DNA of 31,561 nt from an uncultured Clostridium sp. (GTDB taxonomy: Bacteria; Bacillota; Clostridia; TANB77; CAG-508). The stretch is taken from assembly GCA_958413095.1 (NCBI GenBank), contig CATYUF010000017.1, positions 1 through 31,561 on the forward strand. The letters are read 5' to 3'. Below, in pieces: positions 22,710-31,561 of the stretch. The notes under the pieces were generated by a model. That model was not told where the DNA came from, did no database searches, and saw only the letters and a program-made list of their open reading frames with translations. Position numbers and translations under genes: made by a program. Within the stretch, counting starts at the first letter, position 1. The number at the start of each line of letters is the position of its first letter.

Positions 22710-23237
22710 TTAACTGAGTAATAGTAAAAGCAAAGATATAAATAGAGTTTCATCTTTTACATCTTCTTCATATAAAAAATATAATAAGCTAATAATAAGA
22801 ATGTCATCTAAATATAACTTTAAACCTAGAATTTCTAATACAGGTTTTTCTAAATCAGAAAAACTAGAACTATCAAATACAATCGGTCCTAAGTAGAATT
22901 TAGATGATTTATTTTTTGTTAATTTGCTATTATCATTTTTGCAATTATTATTTTTAAAATTAGTATTATCTTTATAATTAATATTTTGAGAAATATCATT
23001 GTTATAATTCGTTTTTTGACAAACATTATTAACTATATTAGAAGCTCTATCTATACAATTATTATTCTTCTCAACGTAACTTTCAATATGTTTATTATTC
23101 CTAGAAGAAGGAGAGGCAATAGAACTGTTTTCCAGAGCATAATTCAAGTGATTTATATTTCTATTCAAATTATTTCTATAATTATAATACCTATAATAAT
23201 TATTATACGGAAACCTAAAAAAAGGAAAATTATTCAT
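22710..23237 (-). CDS. Asn/Tyr-rich protein with hydrophobic C-terminal helices, unknown function
   Basis: The first 115 of 175 residues are low-complexity (many N, Y, K, with the start MNNFPFFRFPYNNYYRYYNY). After FYLGPIVFDSSSFSDLEKP the last 50 residues form hydrophobic segments (LEILGLKLYLDDILIISLLY, then FISLLLLLLS) like a membrane hairpin. I recall similar C-terminal ends in clostridial proteins but no named family. It overlaps the preceding gene by 8 bp (ATGAATAA), so the two are translationally coupled, and AAGGAG lies inside the upstream gene. Convergent with minC. A sporulation role is a guess. Confidence 0.65.
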   Translation of the reverse strand: MNNFPFFRFPYNNYYRYYNYRNNLNRNINHLNYALENSSIASPSSRNNKHIESYVEKNNNCIDRASNIVNNVCQKTNYNNDISQNINYKDNTNFKNNNCKNDNSKLTKNKSSKFYLGPIVFDSSSFSDLEKPVLEILGLKLYLDDILIISLLYFLYEEDVKDETLFISLLLLLLS

Positions 23238-23748
23238 TTTTCTTATTCTCCTTATTATCTGATTTTAAAACTTCAGCAACTTTAGCAAAATTTAATAAAT
23301 TGGCATATTGATCTATTTTACCCTTTTTTTCATCTCTTAAATATGGCTTTAAAGAATATAACAAATTGGACCTAGGGTCATTTGAAGAATTTAAGTTTTC
23401 CATTATAGATTTCATTTTTAACATCATATTCATATCGATTTTGCTAAAATCAAAGTTATTAATATTGTTTGAGGTAGCAGAATTATTGGAACTATTGATG
23501 TTGCTATTATTAGTATAATTGTTAGAATTAAAATTAGAATCAGAATTATTATTAGATTTATTTTTATCATTGTTATTAGAGCTTTCAGCCTGTTGACTAT
23601 TATTCAATCCTGAATTATTAGACATCAAATTAGAAAAATTTTGCATCATTTCAGGTGGGATTTGGCTGACTAAATTATTTAAATCACCATTATTTAGCAT
23701 TCCTTTCAATTTATTCATTGTGTTTTCATCTATATTAAAATTTTCCAA
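23230..23748 (-). CDS. Asn/Ser-rich protein with conserved C-terminal helical region, unknown function
   Basis: TTG 23748 is the likely start, because AGGTGA lies 5 bp upstream; the ATG at 23778 has no site. The 172-residue product has a helical N-terminus (ENTMNKLKGMLNNGDLNNL), an Asn/Ser-rich tract (about 55-105), and a charged helical C-terminus (MMLKMKSIMENLNSS, DPRSNLLYSLKPYLRDEKKG, YANLLNFAKVAEVL). The last part appears in hypothetical clostridial proteins as I remember them. It is coupled to the gene at 22710, which suggests that the pair works together, perhaps at the membrane. Confidence 0.65.
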   Translation of the reverse strand: MENFNIDENTMNKLKGMLNNGDLNNLVSQIPPEMMQNFSNLMSNNSGLNNSQQAESSNNNDKNKSNNNSDSNFNSNNYTNNSNINSSNNSATSNNINNFDFSKIDMNMMLKMKSIMENLNSSNDPRSNLLYSLKPYLRDEKKGKIDQYANLLNFAKVAEVLKSDNKENKKNE

Positions 23749-23926
23749 AATAATCACCTCTAAAATATGTATATTCAAAAATATTGATACTATGTAATAT
23801 AATATTAGTTAAATATAAAATTGTTACAAAATAGTAAAATATTATCAAAAATGGTAAATCCGTATGCTAAAAACTATAATTTATACTGGTAACATAAAAG
23901 TAATATTAAAAAAGAGGCTCAAAGTG

Positions 23927-23955
23927 TTGAAAAATCAACAAAAATAATATATAAT
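23927..23955 (+). promoter_or_regulatory. Promoter of the large surface protein gene
   Basis: TTGAAA (23927-23932), 17 bp, TATAAT (23950-23955). The start codon at 24025 has GGAGG about 8 bp upstream. Confidence 0.75.
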
Positions 23956-24024
23956 TAATAATGAGGTAATATAGATGCCAGTATTGTAAAAAATTAACAA
24001 ATTCTGGTTTAGGAGGTACAAATT

Positions 24025-27000
24025 ATGAAAGGTAAAATTTTTAAAATTAGTGTAGCAATAATTTTAATAATGACACTAACATTAGCAAATTTTATATTTG
24101 TAGGTTCAAATATTGTAAGTTATGCAATGGATGAAATAACAACAAACCACAAAAATATAGAATTTGAAACATATTTCAAAGATAAAGACGGAAACAAAAC
24201 AAACATATTAGAAAGAACAGCAGAAGAAAAAGAAATGTCAATGTATCTTTTATTAAATGTTAAAAGAGAAGGATATTTTAATGGAATTGTTGAACTAAAC
24301 GATACAAATTTTAAATTTAATAGTTCAGAAAGTGAGTATGTAAATAAGGTAGAAGAAAATAAGATTTACTTAAACCAAATAAATGCTGGAACAACAGCAG
24401 AAATAGAAATAAAGGTAAGTCCTATTGAACAAGAAAAATATGCATTAGAAGAAAAGAAAAGTGAAATAATTCTATCAGGAGAATACAAGGATAGTACTCA
24501 AAAAGACATAAAAATAGAAGCAAAAAGAAGTATGAAATTAAATTTAATTGAAACAAATGATAAAACAAATATTGAAAATACTATGAAAATCATTACAAAT
24601 AAAGTAGCTAAAATATCAGGAGAAGATAAAAGAATAATTCAAGTTTCAATAGATTTAGGTTTAAAAAATGATAACTATCCTATGAAACAAATCATTTCTA
24701 AAATCAATGTACCTATTATTAATAATGAAAAGCCAGAAATAGTAAAGAATATAAATTTAAATTCAATGACTTCACATGAAATAAATGAAAAAGATGGAGA
24801 AATTGAAATAATATTAAAAAATGAACCATTAGAAAGTAATATATTGTGGAAAAAACAAGGAAATGAAAGAGTTATTTTAACATATATATACAATAAAGAT
24901 GTAGATTTAAAAGGCGAGAAATTTATATTACAAGAAAACATTACTTTACAAAATGGCAAAGAAATAGTAGCTGATAAAACAGAAGTAGAAGTACCAGAAG
25001 AAGTTGTAGATTCAACAATAGAAGTTGTAGCAACTAATAGTGAAAATGAAATTTTTAAAGGAAAATTAAATTCAGGAATAGATAGACAAATTAATACAGA
25101 AACAAAATTACTAGTCAATTTAGCAAATATCGCAAAAACTATTTCAATTAAAGAAAATCAAAGTAGCTATATGGTAAATGAGAAAGAAACAAATGCAAAT
25201 ATAGTATTTAATAGAACGATAATATCAAAATCTGATTTTAATAAAATTTTTGGGGAAAATGGAGCTTTACAAGTACTTAACGAAAAGGGAATATTGTTAG
25301 CAACAGTTGATAAAAACTCAGTTGCAGATGAAAATGGAAACATAATAATAGACTATACAGGAAAAGAACCAAGTGCAATAGAAATAATAACAACTGAAGC
25401 TTTAGAAGAAGGAGAATTAAGTTTCTACAATGTAAAAACAATAAAAGAATCAGACTCAAAGACTACAAAAAATGCAACTAAAATAAATACAAAGATATCA
25501 TACAATTACAAAGAAGAAACAGAAAATGAAATAGAAGGAATTGATTTTATAACAAATGAAGAAAAGAAAGTTGAAACAGATATACAATTAAAAGAAACTG
25601 TAACAGAAGCAACATTGGAACTAAATAAAGATACATTATCAACAGTAGTATCTAATCAATTAGAAATGAAAGTAACATTAAAAACAAATACTGAAAAATA
25701 TGACTTAAATAAAAATCCAATAATAAAAATAGAGTTGCCAGAACAAGTAGAAAATATTAATATAAATAATGTAAGCTTACTATACGAAGAAGAATTAAAA
25801 ATAAAAAATTATTATGTTGAAGGAAGACAAATAGTTTTAGAGCTAGAAGGAGAACAAAAAACATATAAAGAAAACACAGTTGAAGGGACAAACATAATAA
25901 TAGATGCAACAGTAGATGTAAATAGAAAATCAATAGCAAAAGATGAAAAAATTGTAATGCATTATACAAATGAAAATGTAACATCATATGCAGAAGGTGA
26001 AAATGGAGAAAAATTAGCAGATATTTCAATAGTACCACCAAAAGATGTGACAGCAATAAATAGTATAAAAGATCTAGGAATTGAAACAATAGGACAAGAA
26101 GAGAACGAAGAAATTGCATTAGAAAGAGGAAAAAATAGTAAAAATATTGAAGTTGGATTTGAAATTATAAACAATAATCCAGAAAGCATTGAAAATGTAA
26201 ATATATTAGGAACTTTCCCAACAAAAACTGAAGAAAACAATATAGATATGGAAGTTTCAGAAGGAATAAATGTTGAAAATGCAAAAGTGTATTATTCAGA
26301 AAATGAAAATGCAACAAAAGACTTACAAGAACCAGAGAATGGTTGGACAGAAGAATTAAACAACGGAAAAAAAGTAAAAAAATATTTAGTTGTATTAGAT
26401 AATATAGAAGCACAAACTGCTATAACAGGAACATATAAAGTAGAAATACCAGAAAATTTAGAATACAATCAAATTGCAAAAGAAGGATATGAAACATCAT
26501 ATACAAATTCAACTACACAAGCAGATAATACAATAAAAGCAACAACAATAACAATGCAAACAGGGGTAGGACCAAAATTAGAAACATCTTTAAATGCAAC
26601 AATAGGCGGGCAAGAAGTTAAAGATGATACAGTAGTAAAAAATGGAGAAGTAATAAAATATACAGTGAAAGTGTCAAATACAGGTTCAGAAGATGTAGAA
26701 AACATTAATCTAATAGGGAAAATACCTGAGGGAACAAAATTAGTAGAACCAGTAGCAAACTATGAATATGCAGGAGCATCATACTATGAAGAAATTGACA
26801 CAGATATGTATAAAGGAGTTATAGAAAAATTACCAGTAGGTGAAACAGTAAATTTAGAATATGAACTTAGAATAGATAAAGATGTAGAAAATAATACAGA
26901 AATAATAAACAATGTAGAAACAAAATATTTAGATGTTATACAAAAATCAAATGAAATAAAATGTAAAACAGAATTAGGAAATATTAGAGTTTCTGTAAAG

Positions 27001-28932
27001 AGAGTAACAGATGGAGCTGTGGATTTATATGAATTAGGAACAGTAGAATATTATGCGATAATTGAAAATATATCAGATGTAGAACAAAAAGATGTAAAAA
27101 TCAGAACAAATATGTCAAATAATATAAAACCAGAAAGAGTACAATTAGTAACAGGATTAGAAAAAGCAGAAGTTTCTGATGATGATCTTTTTAACGGTAA
27201 TAATATCATACCAGATGTTGAAATAAAAGAACCTTTATCAAAAGCAGTAAATTCAGAAATACTTGAATATGCAGAAGAAATGAATATAGGAAATTTAAAA
27301 CCAGGAGAAATAAAAGTTTTAGATTATAATATGGTAATTGGTAAAATCAAAGAAGAGCAAACTGGCGAAATAAGATTTTCAGTAAAGGCTGTAGACTCAC
27401 AAAAAGAATATAGAGCTAATCTATGGAAAGACTATATAAATAATTTCAAAATTAGCATGGAAATGACAGCAAATATCGAGGAAAAATATATAAAATCTGG
27501 TGACATATTAGAATATACAATTAATATAAAAAATAATAGTAAAGTTAGAACAGTAGGATTAACAATCAACGATAAAATACCATCACAATTAACTATTACT
27601 AAGATTGAAAAAGATGGAGAAGAAGTTAACATTCCAAAGAATAATTATATAGAAATTCTAAATGATATAAATCCAAATGGAGAATCAAAAATAGTAATAA
27701 CAACAGTGGTAAATCATTCAGAAGCACGAGATAAAGCCGAAGCAATAACAAATAAAGCAACAGCAACAGTGTATGGGGAGGAAAGAGCTTCAACTCAAGA
27801 AATTACTCATATAATAAAAGCAAATGAATCAAATCAAGGAGGAGACAACGGAGGAACAGACGGAAACAATGGAGGAACAGATGAAAATAATAACAATAAT
27901 GTAGCAAATGGCGAAAGAAATATCACTGGTCTAGCATGGTTTGATGAAAATGCAAATGGTAAAAAAGATAAAGATGAAAAAGTATTAAATAATATAAAAG
28001 TAAAATTATTGAATGTAGATACAAATAAGTTAGTAAAGGATAAAAGTGGAAAAGTATTAGAAGCAACAACAAATGACAATGGAATATATGTATTAAGTAA
28101 CTTAGGAAATGGAAAATATATAGCAATATTTGAATATAATGATACACAATATGCATTAACTAAATATAAAGCTGAAGGAATTAGTGAAATGCAAAATTCA
28201 GATGTTAGACTAAATGAAATTTTAATAGAAGGTAAAAAACAAGATATTGCATCAACAGATATTATAAAAATTGCAGATAATGACATATCAAATATTGATA
28301 TAGGATTAATAGAACTTAAAGACTTCGATTTAAAATTAGACAAAACTATATCAAAAATGATTATTCAAAATTCTGCTGGAACAAAAACAATAGAATATAA
28401 TGATGCGAAAATAGCTAAAGCAGAAATTGATGCAAAACAATTAAAAGGAACAACAGTTATAGTTGAATACAAAATAAAAATTTCTAATATAGGTGAAGTG
28501 GCAGGATATGCTAGAAAAGTAGCAGATTATATACCAAAAGATTTACAGTTTAGCTCAGAAATGAATAAAGATTGGTATCAAACAGGAAATACATTATATA
28601 GTTCAAGTATAGCAAATGACAAGATTGAGCCAGGAGAATCTAGAACATTAACACTTACATTAACTAAAAAAGTGAATGAAGAAAATCTTGGATTGGTAAA
28701 TAATAGAGCAGAAATTATAGAAGCATATAATGATTTGGGACTAGCAGATGTAAATTCAACACCAGGAAACCAAGACAAAAATGAGAATGATTATACCTCA
28801 GCAGATATGATTTTAAGTATTAGAACAGGTAAAGCAGTATATATTTCAATCGGGTTAATTGTGACAATAATATTAGCATCAGGAGCTGTTGCAGCGATAA
28901 TAGTAAAAAGAAAAAATGATAAAGAAGATTAA
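24025..28932 (+). CDS. Large cell-surface protein with DUF11-like and SdrD_B-like domains
   Basis: The 1,635-residue protein has a signal peptide (basic start, hydrophobic 8-30, likely cut after SYAM) and a long Glu/Asn/Lys-rich beta-type body. DUF11-like repeats lie at about residues 870-960 (GEVIKYTVKVSNTGSEDVEN), 1155-1235 (GDILEYTINIKNNSKV) and 1477-1570 (VEYKIKISNIGEVAGYARK). A Gly/Asn linker (about 1270-1295) leads to an SdrD_B-like module (GLAWFDENANGKKDKDEKV) at about 1298-1375. One membrane helix at about 1604-1626 and a basic tail end it; no LPxTG motif is present. It is probably anchored by the helix and displayed outside as a stalk. AGGAGG precedes the ATG. The next gene starts 22 bp on and is likely co-transcribed. 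Confidence 0.85.
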   Translation: MKGKIFKISVAIILIMTLTLANFIFVGSNIVSYAMDEITTNHKNIEFETYFKDKDGNKTNILERTAEEKEMSMYLLLNVKREGYFNGIVELNDTNFKFNSSESEYVNKVEENKIYLNQINAGTTAEIEIKVSPIEQEKYALEEKKSEIILSGEYKDSTQKDIKIEAKRSMKLNLIETNDKTNIENTMKIITNKVAKISGEDKRIIQVSIDLGLKNDNYPMKQIISKINVPIINNEKPEIVKNINLNSMTSHEINEKDGEIEIILKNEPLESNILWKKQGNERVILTYIYNKDVDLKGEKFILQENITLQNGKEIVADKTEVEVPEEVVDSTIEVVATNSENEIFKGKLNSGIDRQINTETKLLVNLANIAKTISIKENQSSYMVNEKETNANIVFNRTIISKSDFNKIFGENGALQVLNEKGILLATVDKNSVADENGNIIIDYTGKEPSAIEIITTEALEEGELSFYNVKTIKESDSKTTKNATKINTKISYNYKEETENEIEGIDFITNEEKKVETDIQLKETVTEATLELNKDTLSTVVSNQLEMKVTLKTNTEKYDLNKNPIIKIELPEQVENININNVSLLYEEELKIKNYYVEGRQIVLELEGEQKTYKENTVEGTNIIIDATVDVNRKSIAKDEKIVMHYTNENVTSYAEGENGEKLADISIVPPKDVTAINSIKDLGIETIGQEENEEIALERGKNSKNIEVGFEIINNNPESIENVNILGTFPTKTEENNIDMEVSEGINVENAKVYYSENENATKDLQEPENGWTEELNNGKKVKKYLVVLDNIEAQTAITGTYKVEIPENLEYNQIAKEGYETSYTNSTTQADNTIKATTITMQTGVGPKLETSLNATIGGQEVKDDTVVKNGEVIKYTVKVSNTGSEDVENINLIGKIPEGTKLVEPVANYEYAGASYYEEIDTDMYKGVIEKLPVGETVNLEYELRIDKDVENNTEIINNVETKYLDVIQKSNEIKCKTELGNIRVSVKRVTDGAVDLYELGTVEYYAIIENISDVEQKDVKIRTNMSNNIKPERVQLVTGLEKAEVSDDDLFNGNNIIPDVEIKEPLSKAVNSEILEYAEEMNIGNLKPGEIKVLDYNMVIGKIKEEQTGEIRFSVKAVDSQKEYRANLWKDYINNFKISMEMTANIEEKYIKSGDILEYTINIKNNSKVRTVGLTINDKIPSQLTITKIEKDGEEVNIPKNNYIEILNDINPNGESKIVITTVVNHSEARDKAEAITNKATATVYGEERASTQEITHIIKANESNQGGDNGGTDGNNGGTDENNNNNVANGERNITGLAWFDENANGKKDKDEKVLNNIKVKLLNVDTNKLVKDKSGKVLEATTNDNGIYVLSNLGNGKYIAIFEYNDTQYALTKYKAEGISEMQNSDVRLNEILIEGKKQDIASTDIIKIADNDISNIDIGLIELKDFDLKLDKTISKMIIQNSAGTKTIEYNDAKIAKAEIDAKQLKGTTVIVEYKIKISNIGEVAGYARKVADYIPKDLQFSSEMNKDWYQTGNTLYSSSIANDKIEPGESRTLTLTLTKKVNEENLGLVNNRAEIIEAYNDLGLADVNSTPGNQDKNENDYTSADMILSIRTGKAVYISIGLIVTIILASGAVAAIIVKRKNDKED

Positions 28933-28954
28933 AAGAAAGGAGGGAATTTATAAA

Positions 28955-31561
28955 ATGGAAAAAATAAAAAGAATAGTTATGATACTACTAATGATAATTT
29001 TAATTATAGGAATATCAGCTACAATATCTAAAGGATATTCAGTGGGAGAAGCAATGAATGTAAGTATATATGATTATTGGAATAATCCTAATATATATTG
29101 TGCAGAAAAAGGTCAAGATTTATTCAATAATCAAACTTATACAGTAATTTCAGAAGTAACAATAGAAGGAAATGTTTCAACAGATTATCTAGGAAATACT
29201 ATAACACATCCTGATAATGCTAGATTTGCAACAATATTGCAAGGAGATAATGGACCATCAAAAGATAATGGACCAGTAGCTCATGGAGTATGGAATACGT
29301 TTCCAGATTGGATGTATAATGTAGGTCAATATCATGCGGGACTATATTTAGGTTTTTCAAATGGTATAAGAGGTGATTATGTATCTGACTTAGACACACA
29401 AGCAAGTGAATATGCACAAAGTCTTGAAAATATGGAAATGACAGATAATACAAATAAGCAAAATATAAAAGCAACTTCAACTGAAAAAGATGGAAAATCA
29501 TATATAAGAGTAGGTCCATTTAATTGGAGTTTTCAAGGAACTATGGACGAAGTACAAGTGCTTGACCAAAATGGAAATGCAATAGATGAAGTATTATTTA
29601 GTAGTTTTGAAGGTACAAATGAAGTTTGGTATACAGTAGATCAATTAATGAGTGGAAAGGATTTTTATATATCTTTTCCAGCTGATCAAGGAGTAAGTAA
29701 AATAACGAAAATATCAGCAAAATCTAAAGTGAATGTGAACTCAGTAAAAGTGTGGTTTTTAGACTCATTAAGCGGAAGTAATTTTCAAAATTTAATAATA
29801 AGAGAACCATTTGTTGGTGAAAAAGATTTAGAAGTAGATTTTGATTATGATATTAGTATACTAGGAAATTTAAAAGTTATAAAAGTGAACAAAGATAACC
29901 ATGAAGTACTTTTAAAAGGTGTAGGATTTAATATTAAAAACAATAATATGGATAAATATGTAAAACAAAATTCAGATGGAACAATATCATATGTATCAAA
30001 AGAAGAAGCAACAGAATTTATTACTGATGAAAAAGGTGAAATTTTAATTGAAAATTTAATAGTAGGTACATATACAGCTTATGAAACAAAAAATCCAAAC
30101 TATGGTTATGAATTTATAAAAGATGGTGTAGAGCAAACAGTAGTAGTAGATAAAACTACAGACTTTATAATTCCAAATAAACAAATATATGTAAAACTTT
30201 CAGGATATGTATGGGAAGATAAAATATTCGGAAAACAATCATTAAGAAATGACTTGTTCAAGGATAATGATTATGACAGTGAAGATATTTTAATACCAGG
30301 AATAACTGTTAGATTAAAAGATAAGTCTGGAAATCTAGTTAAAGAACCACAAGATACTGATGAAAATGGAGCATATTTATTTAAAGATGTGTTAATAGAA
30401 GAATTAGAAAACTATTATATAGAATTTGAATATGATGGAATTACATATACAAATGTAGTACCACACATAGATAAAGATAATGGCTCTAAATCAGCTGAAA
30501 ATGCTAAGGAAAGAGAAGAATTTAATAACGGATTTAGTACAATAGTAGGAAATGGGGATAACACAGGACATACGTTAGATGAAAATGGAAATAAAAAACA
30601 TGATTTATCATATGAAAAAGACACAGAAAAACATACATCAACATTTATAAATAATGGTCAATTCCCAATTAAAGCTAATACAAACGAAACTCAATATATA
30701 ATTAGAGACCATTTTGAATATGGGCAAGAAGAAATAAAATATATAAACTTAGGATTATATAGAAGAGAACAACCAGATTTAGCATTAATTAAAGATATAG
30801 ATAATGTAAAACTAACTATTAATGGTTATGAACATATTTATAAATATGCACAAAGATTTATAAATCAAGGAGAATATGGTGATGGATTTAATGTTGGTGT
30901 AAAATTTGCAAATAAATATGGAGAAATGAAATATACAAGACCAATTTATAAAGCAGATTACGAATATGTAAATGAAAAAGATAAAAGCAAAGAATTAAAA
31001 GCATATATAACATATAAAATTGCAATAAGAAATGAATCAACAAATTTAACATCACAAATAAATAGTTTAATAGATTATTATGATAGCAAATATTCAATAG
31101 TTGCAATAGGAACTAATATGGATGAAAAAACAAGTAATATTACAGGAAATATAAACTTTGAAACATCTAATTACAACGACGAATATTCTAAGGCAATTAT
31201 AAATACTAATGCTAAAATAGATGCACAAAAAACTCATGAAATATATGTGCAATTTGAGCTAAATAGAGAAGCAATAATAAATATAATGAATGCTCGAGAA
31301 AATTTGGATAATGTAGTAGAAATAAACTCATATTCAACATTTGGAGAAGATGGAAAAGTATATGCAGGAATTGATGTAGACTCAAATCCAGGAAATGCAA
31401 AACCAGGAGATAAAGCAACATATGAAGATGATACAGACTCTAGCCCATCATTACAATTAGAAGTTACAGATGCAAGAGAATTAGCAGGAACAGTATTCTT
31501 AGACGAAACAAATATGCCTGAATTACAAACAAACAAAGAAAGAAGAGGCAATGGAAAATAT
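28955..31561 (+). CDS. Surface protein with CnaB/SpaA-like and SdrD_B-like domains (3' end outside window)
   Basis: The frame is open for 869 codons to the last base of the window. A signal peptide (hydrophobic 5-25) ends near SKGYS. The N-terminal domain contains IYCAEKGQ at residue 48-55 and WNTFPDWMYNVGQYH, reminiscent of thioester adhesin domains, though I cannot confirm one. A CnaB/SpaA-like domain follows (about 308-400: NLKVIKVNKDNHEVLLKGVG, ending GTYTAYETKNPNYGY). Next is an SdrD_B-like domain (about 412-500: LSGYVWEDKIFGKQSL, VRLKDKSGNLV), and then DUF11-like sequence. AAAGGAGGG lies about 12 bp before the ATG, 22 bp after the previous gene. Probably a partner adhesin or pilin-like surface subunit. 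Confidence 0.85.
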   Translation, partial: MEKIKRIVMILLMIILIIGISATISKGYSVGEAMNVSIYDYWNNPNIYCAEKGQDLFNNQTYTVISEVTIEGNVSTDYLGNTITHPDNARFATILQGDNGPSKDNGPVAHGVWNTFPDWMYNVGQYHAGLYLGFSNGIRGDYVSDLDTQASEYAQSLENMEMTDNTNKQNIKATSTEKDGKSYIRVGPFNWSFQGTMDEVQVLDQNGNAIDEVLFSSFEGTNEVWYTVDQLMSGKDFYISFPADQGVSKITKISAKSKVNVNSVKVWFLDSLSGSNFQNLIIREPFVGEKDLEVDFDYDISILGNLKVIKVNKDNHEVLLKGVGFNIKNNNMDKYVKQNSDGTISYVSKEEATEFITDEKGEILIENLIVGTYTAYETKNPNYGYEFIKDGVEQTVVVDKTTDFIIPNKQIYVKLSGYVWEDKIFGKQSLRNDLFKDNDYDSEDILIPGITVRLKDKSGNLVKEPQDTDENGAYLFKDVLIEELENYYIEFEYDGITYTNVVPHIDKDNGSKSAENAKEREEFNNGFSTIVGNGDNTGHTLDENGNKKHDLSYEKDTEKHTSTFINNGQFPIKANTNETQYIIRDHFEYGQEEIKYINLGLYRREQPDLALIKDIDNVKLTINGYEHIYKYAQRFINQGEYGDGFNVGVKFANKYGEMKYTRPIYKADYEYVNEKDKSKELKAYITYKIAIRNESTNLTSQINSLIDYYDSKYSIVAIGTNMDEKTSNITGNINFETSNYNDEYSKAIINTNAKIDAQKTHEIYVQFELNREAIINIMNARENLDNVVEINSYSTFGEDGKVYAGIDVDSNPGNAKPGDKATYEDDTDSSPSLQLEVTDARELAGTVFLDETNMPELQTNKERRGNGKY

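Noticed and set aside
22986..23285. Plus-strand 99-codon Ile-rich frame
   Set aside because: It is the antisense of the Asn-rich genes (AAT/AAC read as ATT/GTT) and has no ribosome site.
28780..28932. LPxTG sortase signal in the large surface protein
   Set aside because: No LPxTG-like motif precedes the membrane helix; only TSADMILSIRTGK is present.

Overview
The window is about 31.6 kb of very AT-rich DNA with strong poly-A codon bias, Shine-Dalgarno sites of the AAAGGAG/AGGTGAT type and consensus vegetative promoters (TTGACA or TTGAAA, 17 bp, TATAAT). It carries spore-coat genes, MecA, a DUF4321 protein and a radC-mreBCD-PBP2-minC cluster. This points to a low-GC, endospore-forming member of the Clostridia, probably an uncultured gut-type lineage. 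I cannot name a species.

Layout. 1-675: 3' end of a YhaN/SbcC-like ATPase gene. 870-1928: prfA. 2221-2786: a mazEF toxin-antitoxin pair. 3105-10546: a ZIP-family metal transporter gene cut in two by a 6,685-bp element. 10708-13017: pcrA. 13079-13528 (minus): two small spore-coat genes. 13917-14936: a membrane-anchored M23 peptidase. 14987-15640 (minus): mecA. 15938-22563: DUF4321, radC, mreB, mreC, mreD, a class B PBP (PBP2) and minC, which are the cell-shape and septum-placement genes. 22710-23748 (minus): two overlapping Asn-rich proteins of unknown function. 24025-31561: two large secreted surface proteins with DUF11-like, SdrD_B-like and CnaB-like modules; the second runs off the window.

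The main discovery is the element at about 3567-10252. It is inserted in the codons for the HDIPEG metal-binding motif of the ZIP transporter. Its two ends share a 9-bp core, ACCAGAAGG, and joining the chromosomal flanks across the core restores the transporter in frame. Joining the element ends gives an attP with nested inverted repeats (AACT-N3-TGTCT-N5-GGAATC-N12-GATTCC-N5-AGACA-N3-AGTT) centred exactly on a GA dinucleotide. The rebuilt attB (GATAT-N10-ATATC) has the same centre. The element encodes a TnpX/TndX-type large serine recombinase, a small protein just upstream of it, an XRE regulator next to three evenly spaced direct repeats, a prepilin-like protein with a DUF6273-like end, a DUF4143 ATPase, and a broken copy of the RLIG1/DUF5565 RNA ligase family. 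Several lesions (an RNA ligase with two compensating frameshifts and a stop, a DUF6809-like remnant, and a one-base frameshift in the 3' half of the transporter) show the element and its target gene decaying together, unless the indels are sequencing errors.

No tRNA, rRNA or CRISPR array was seen.
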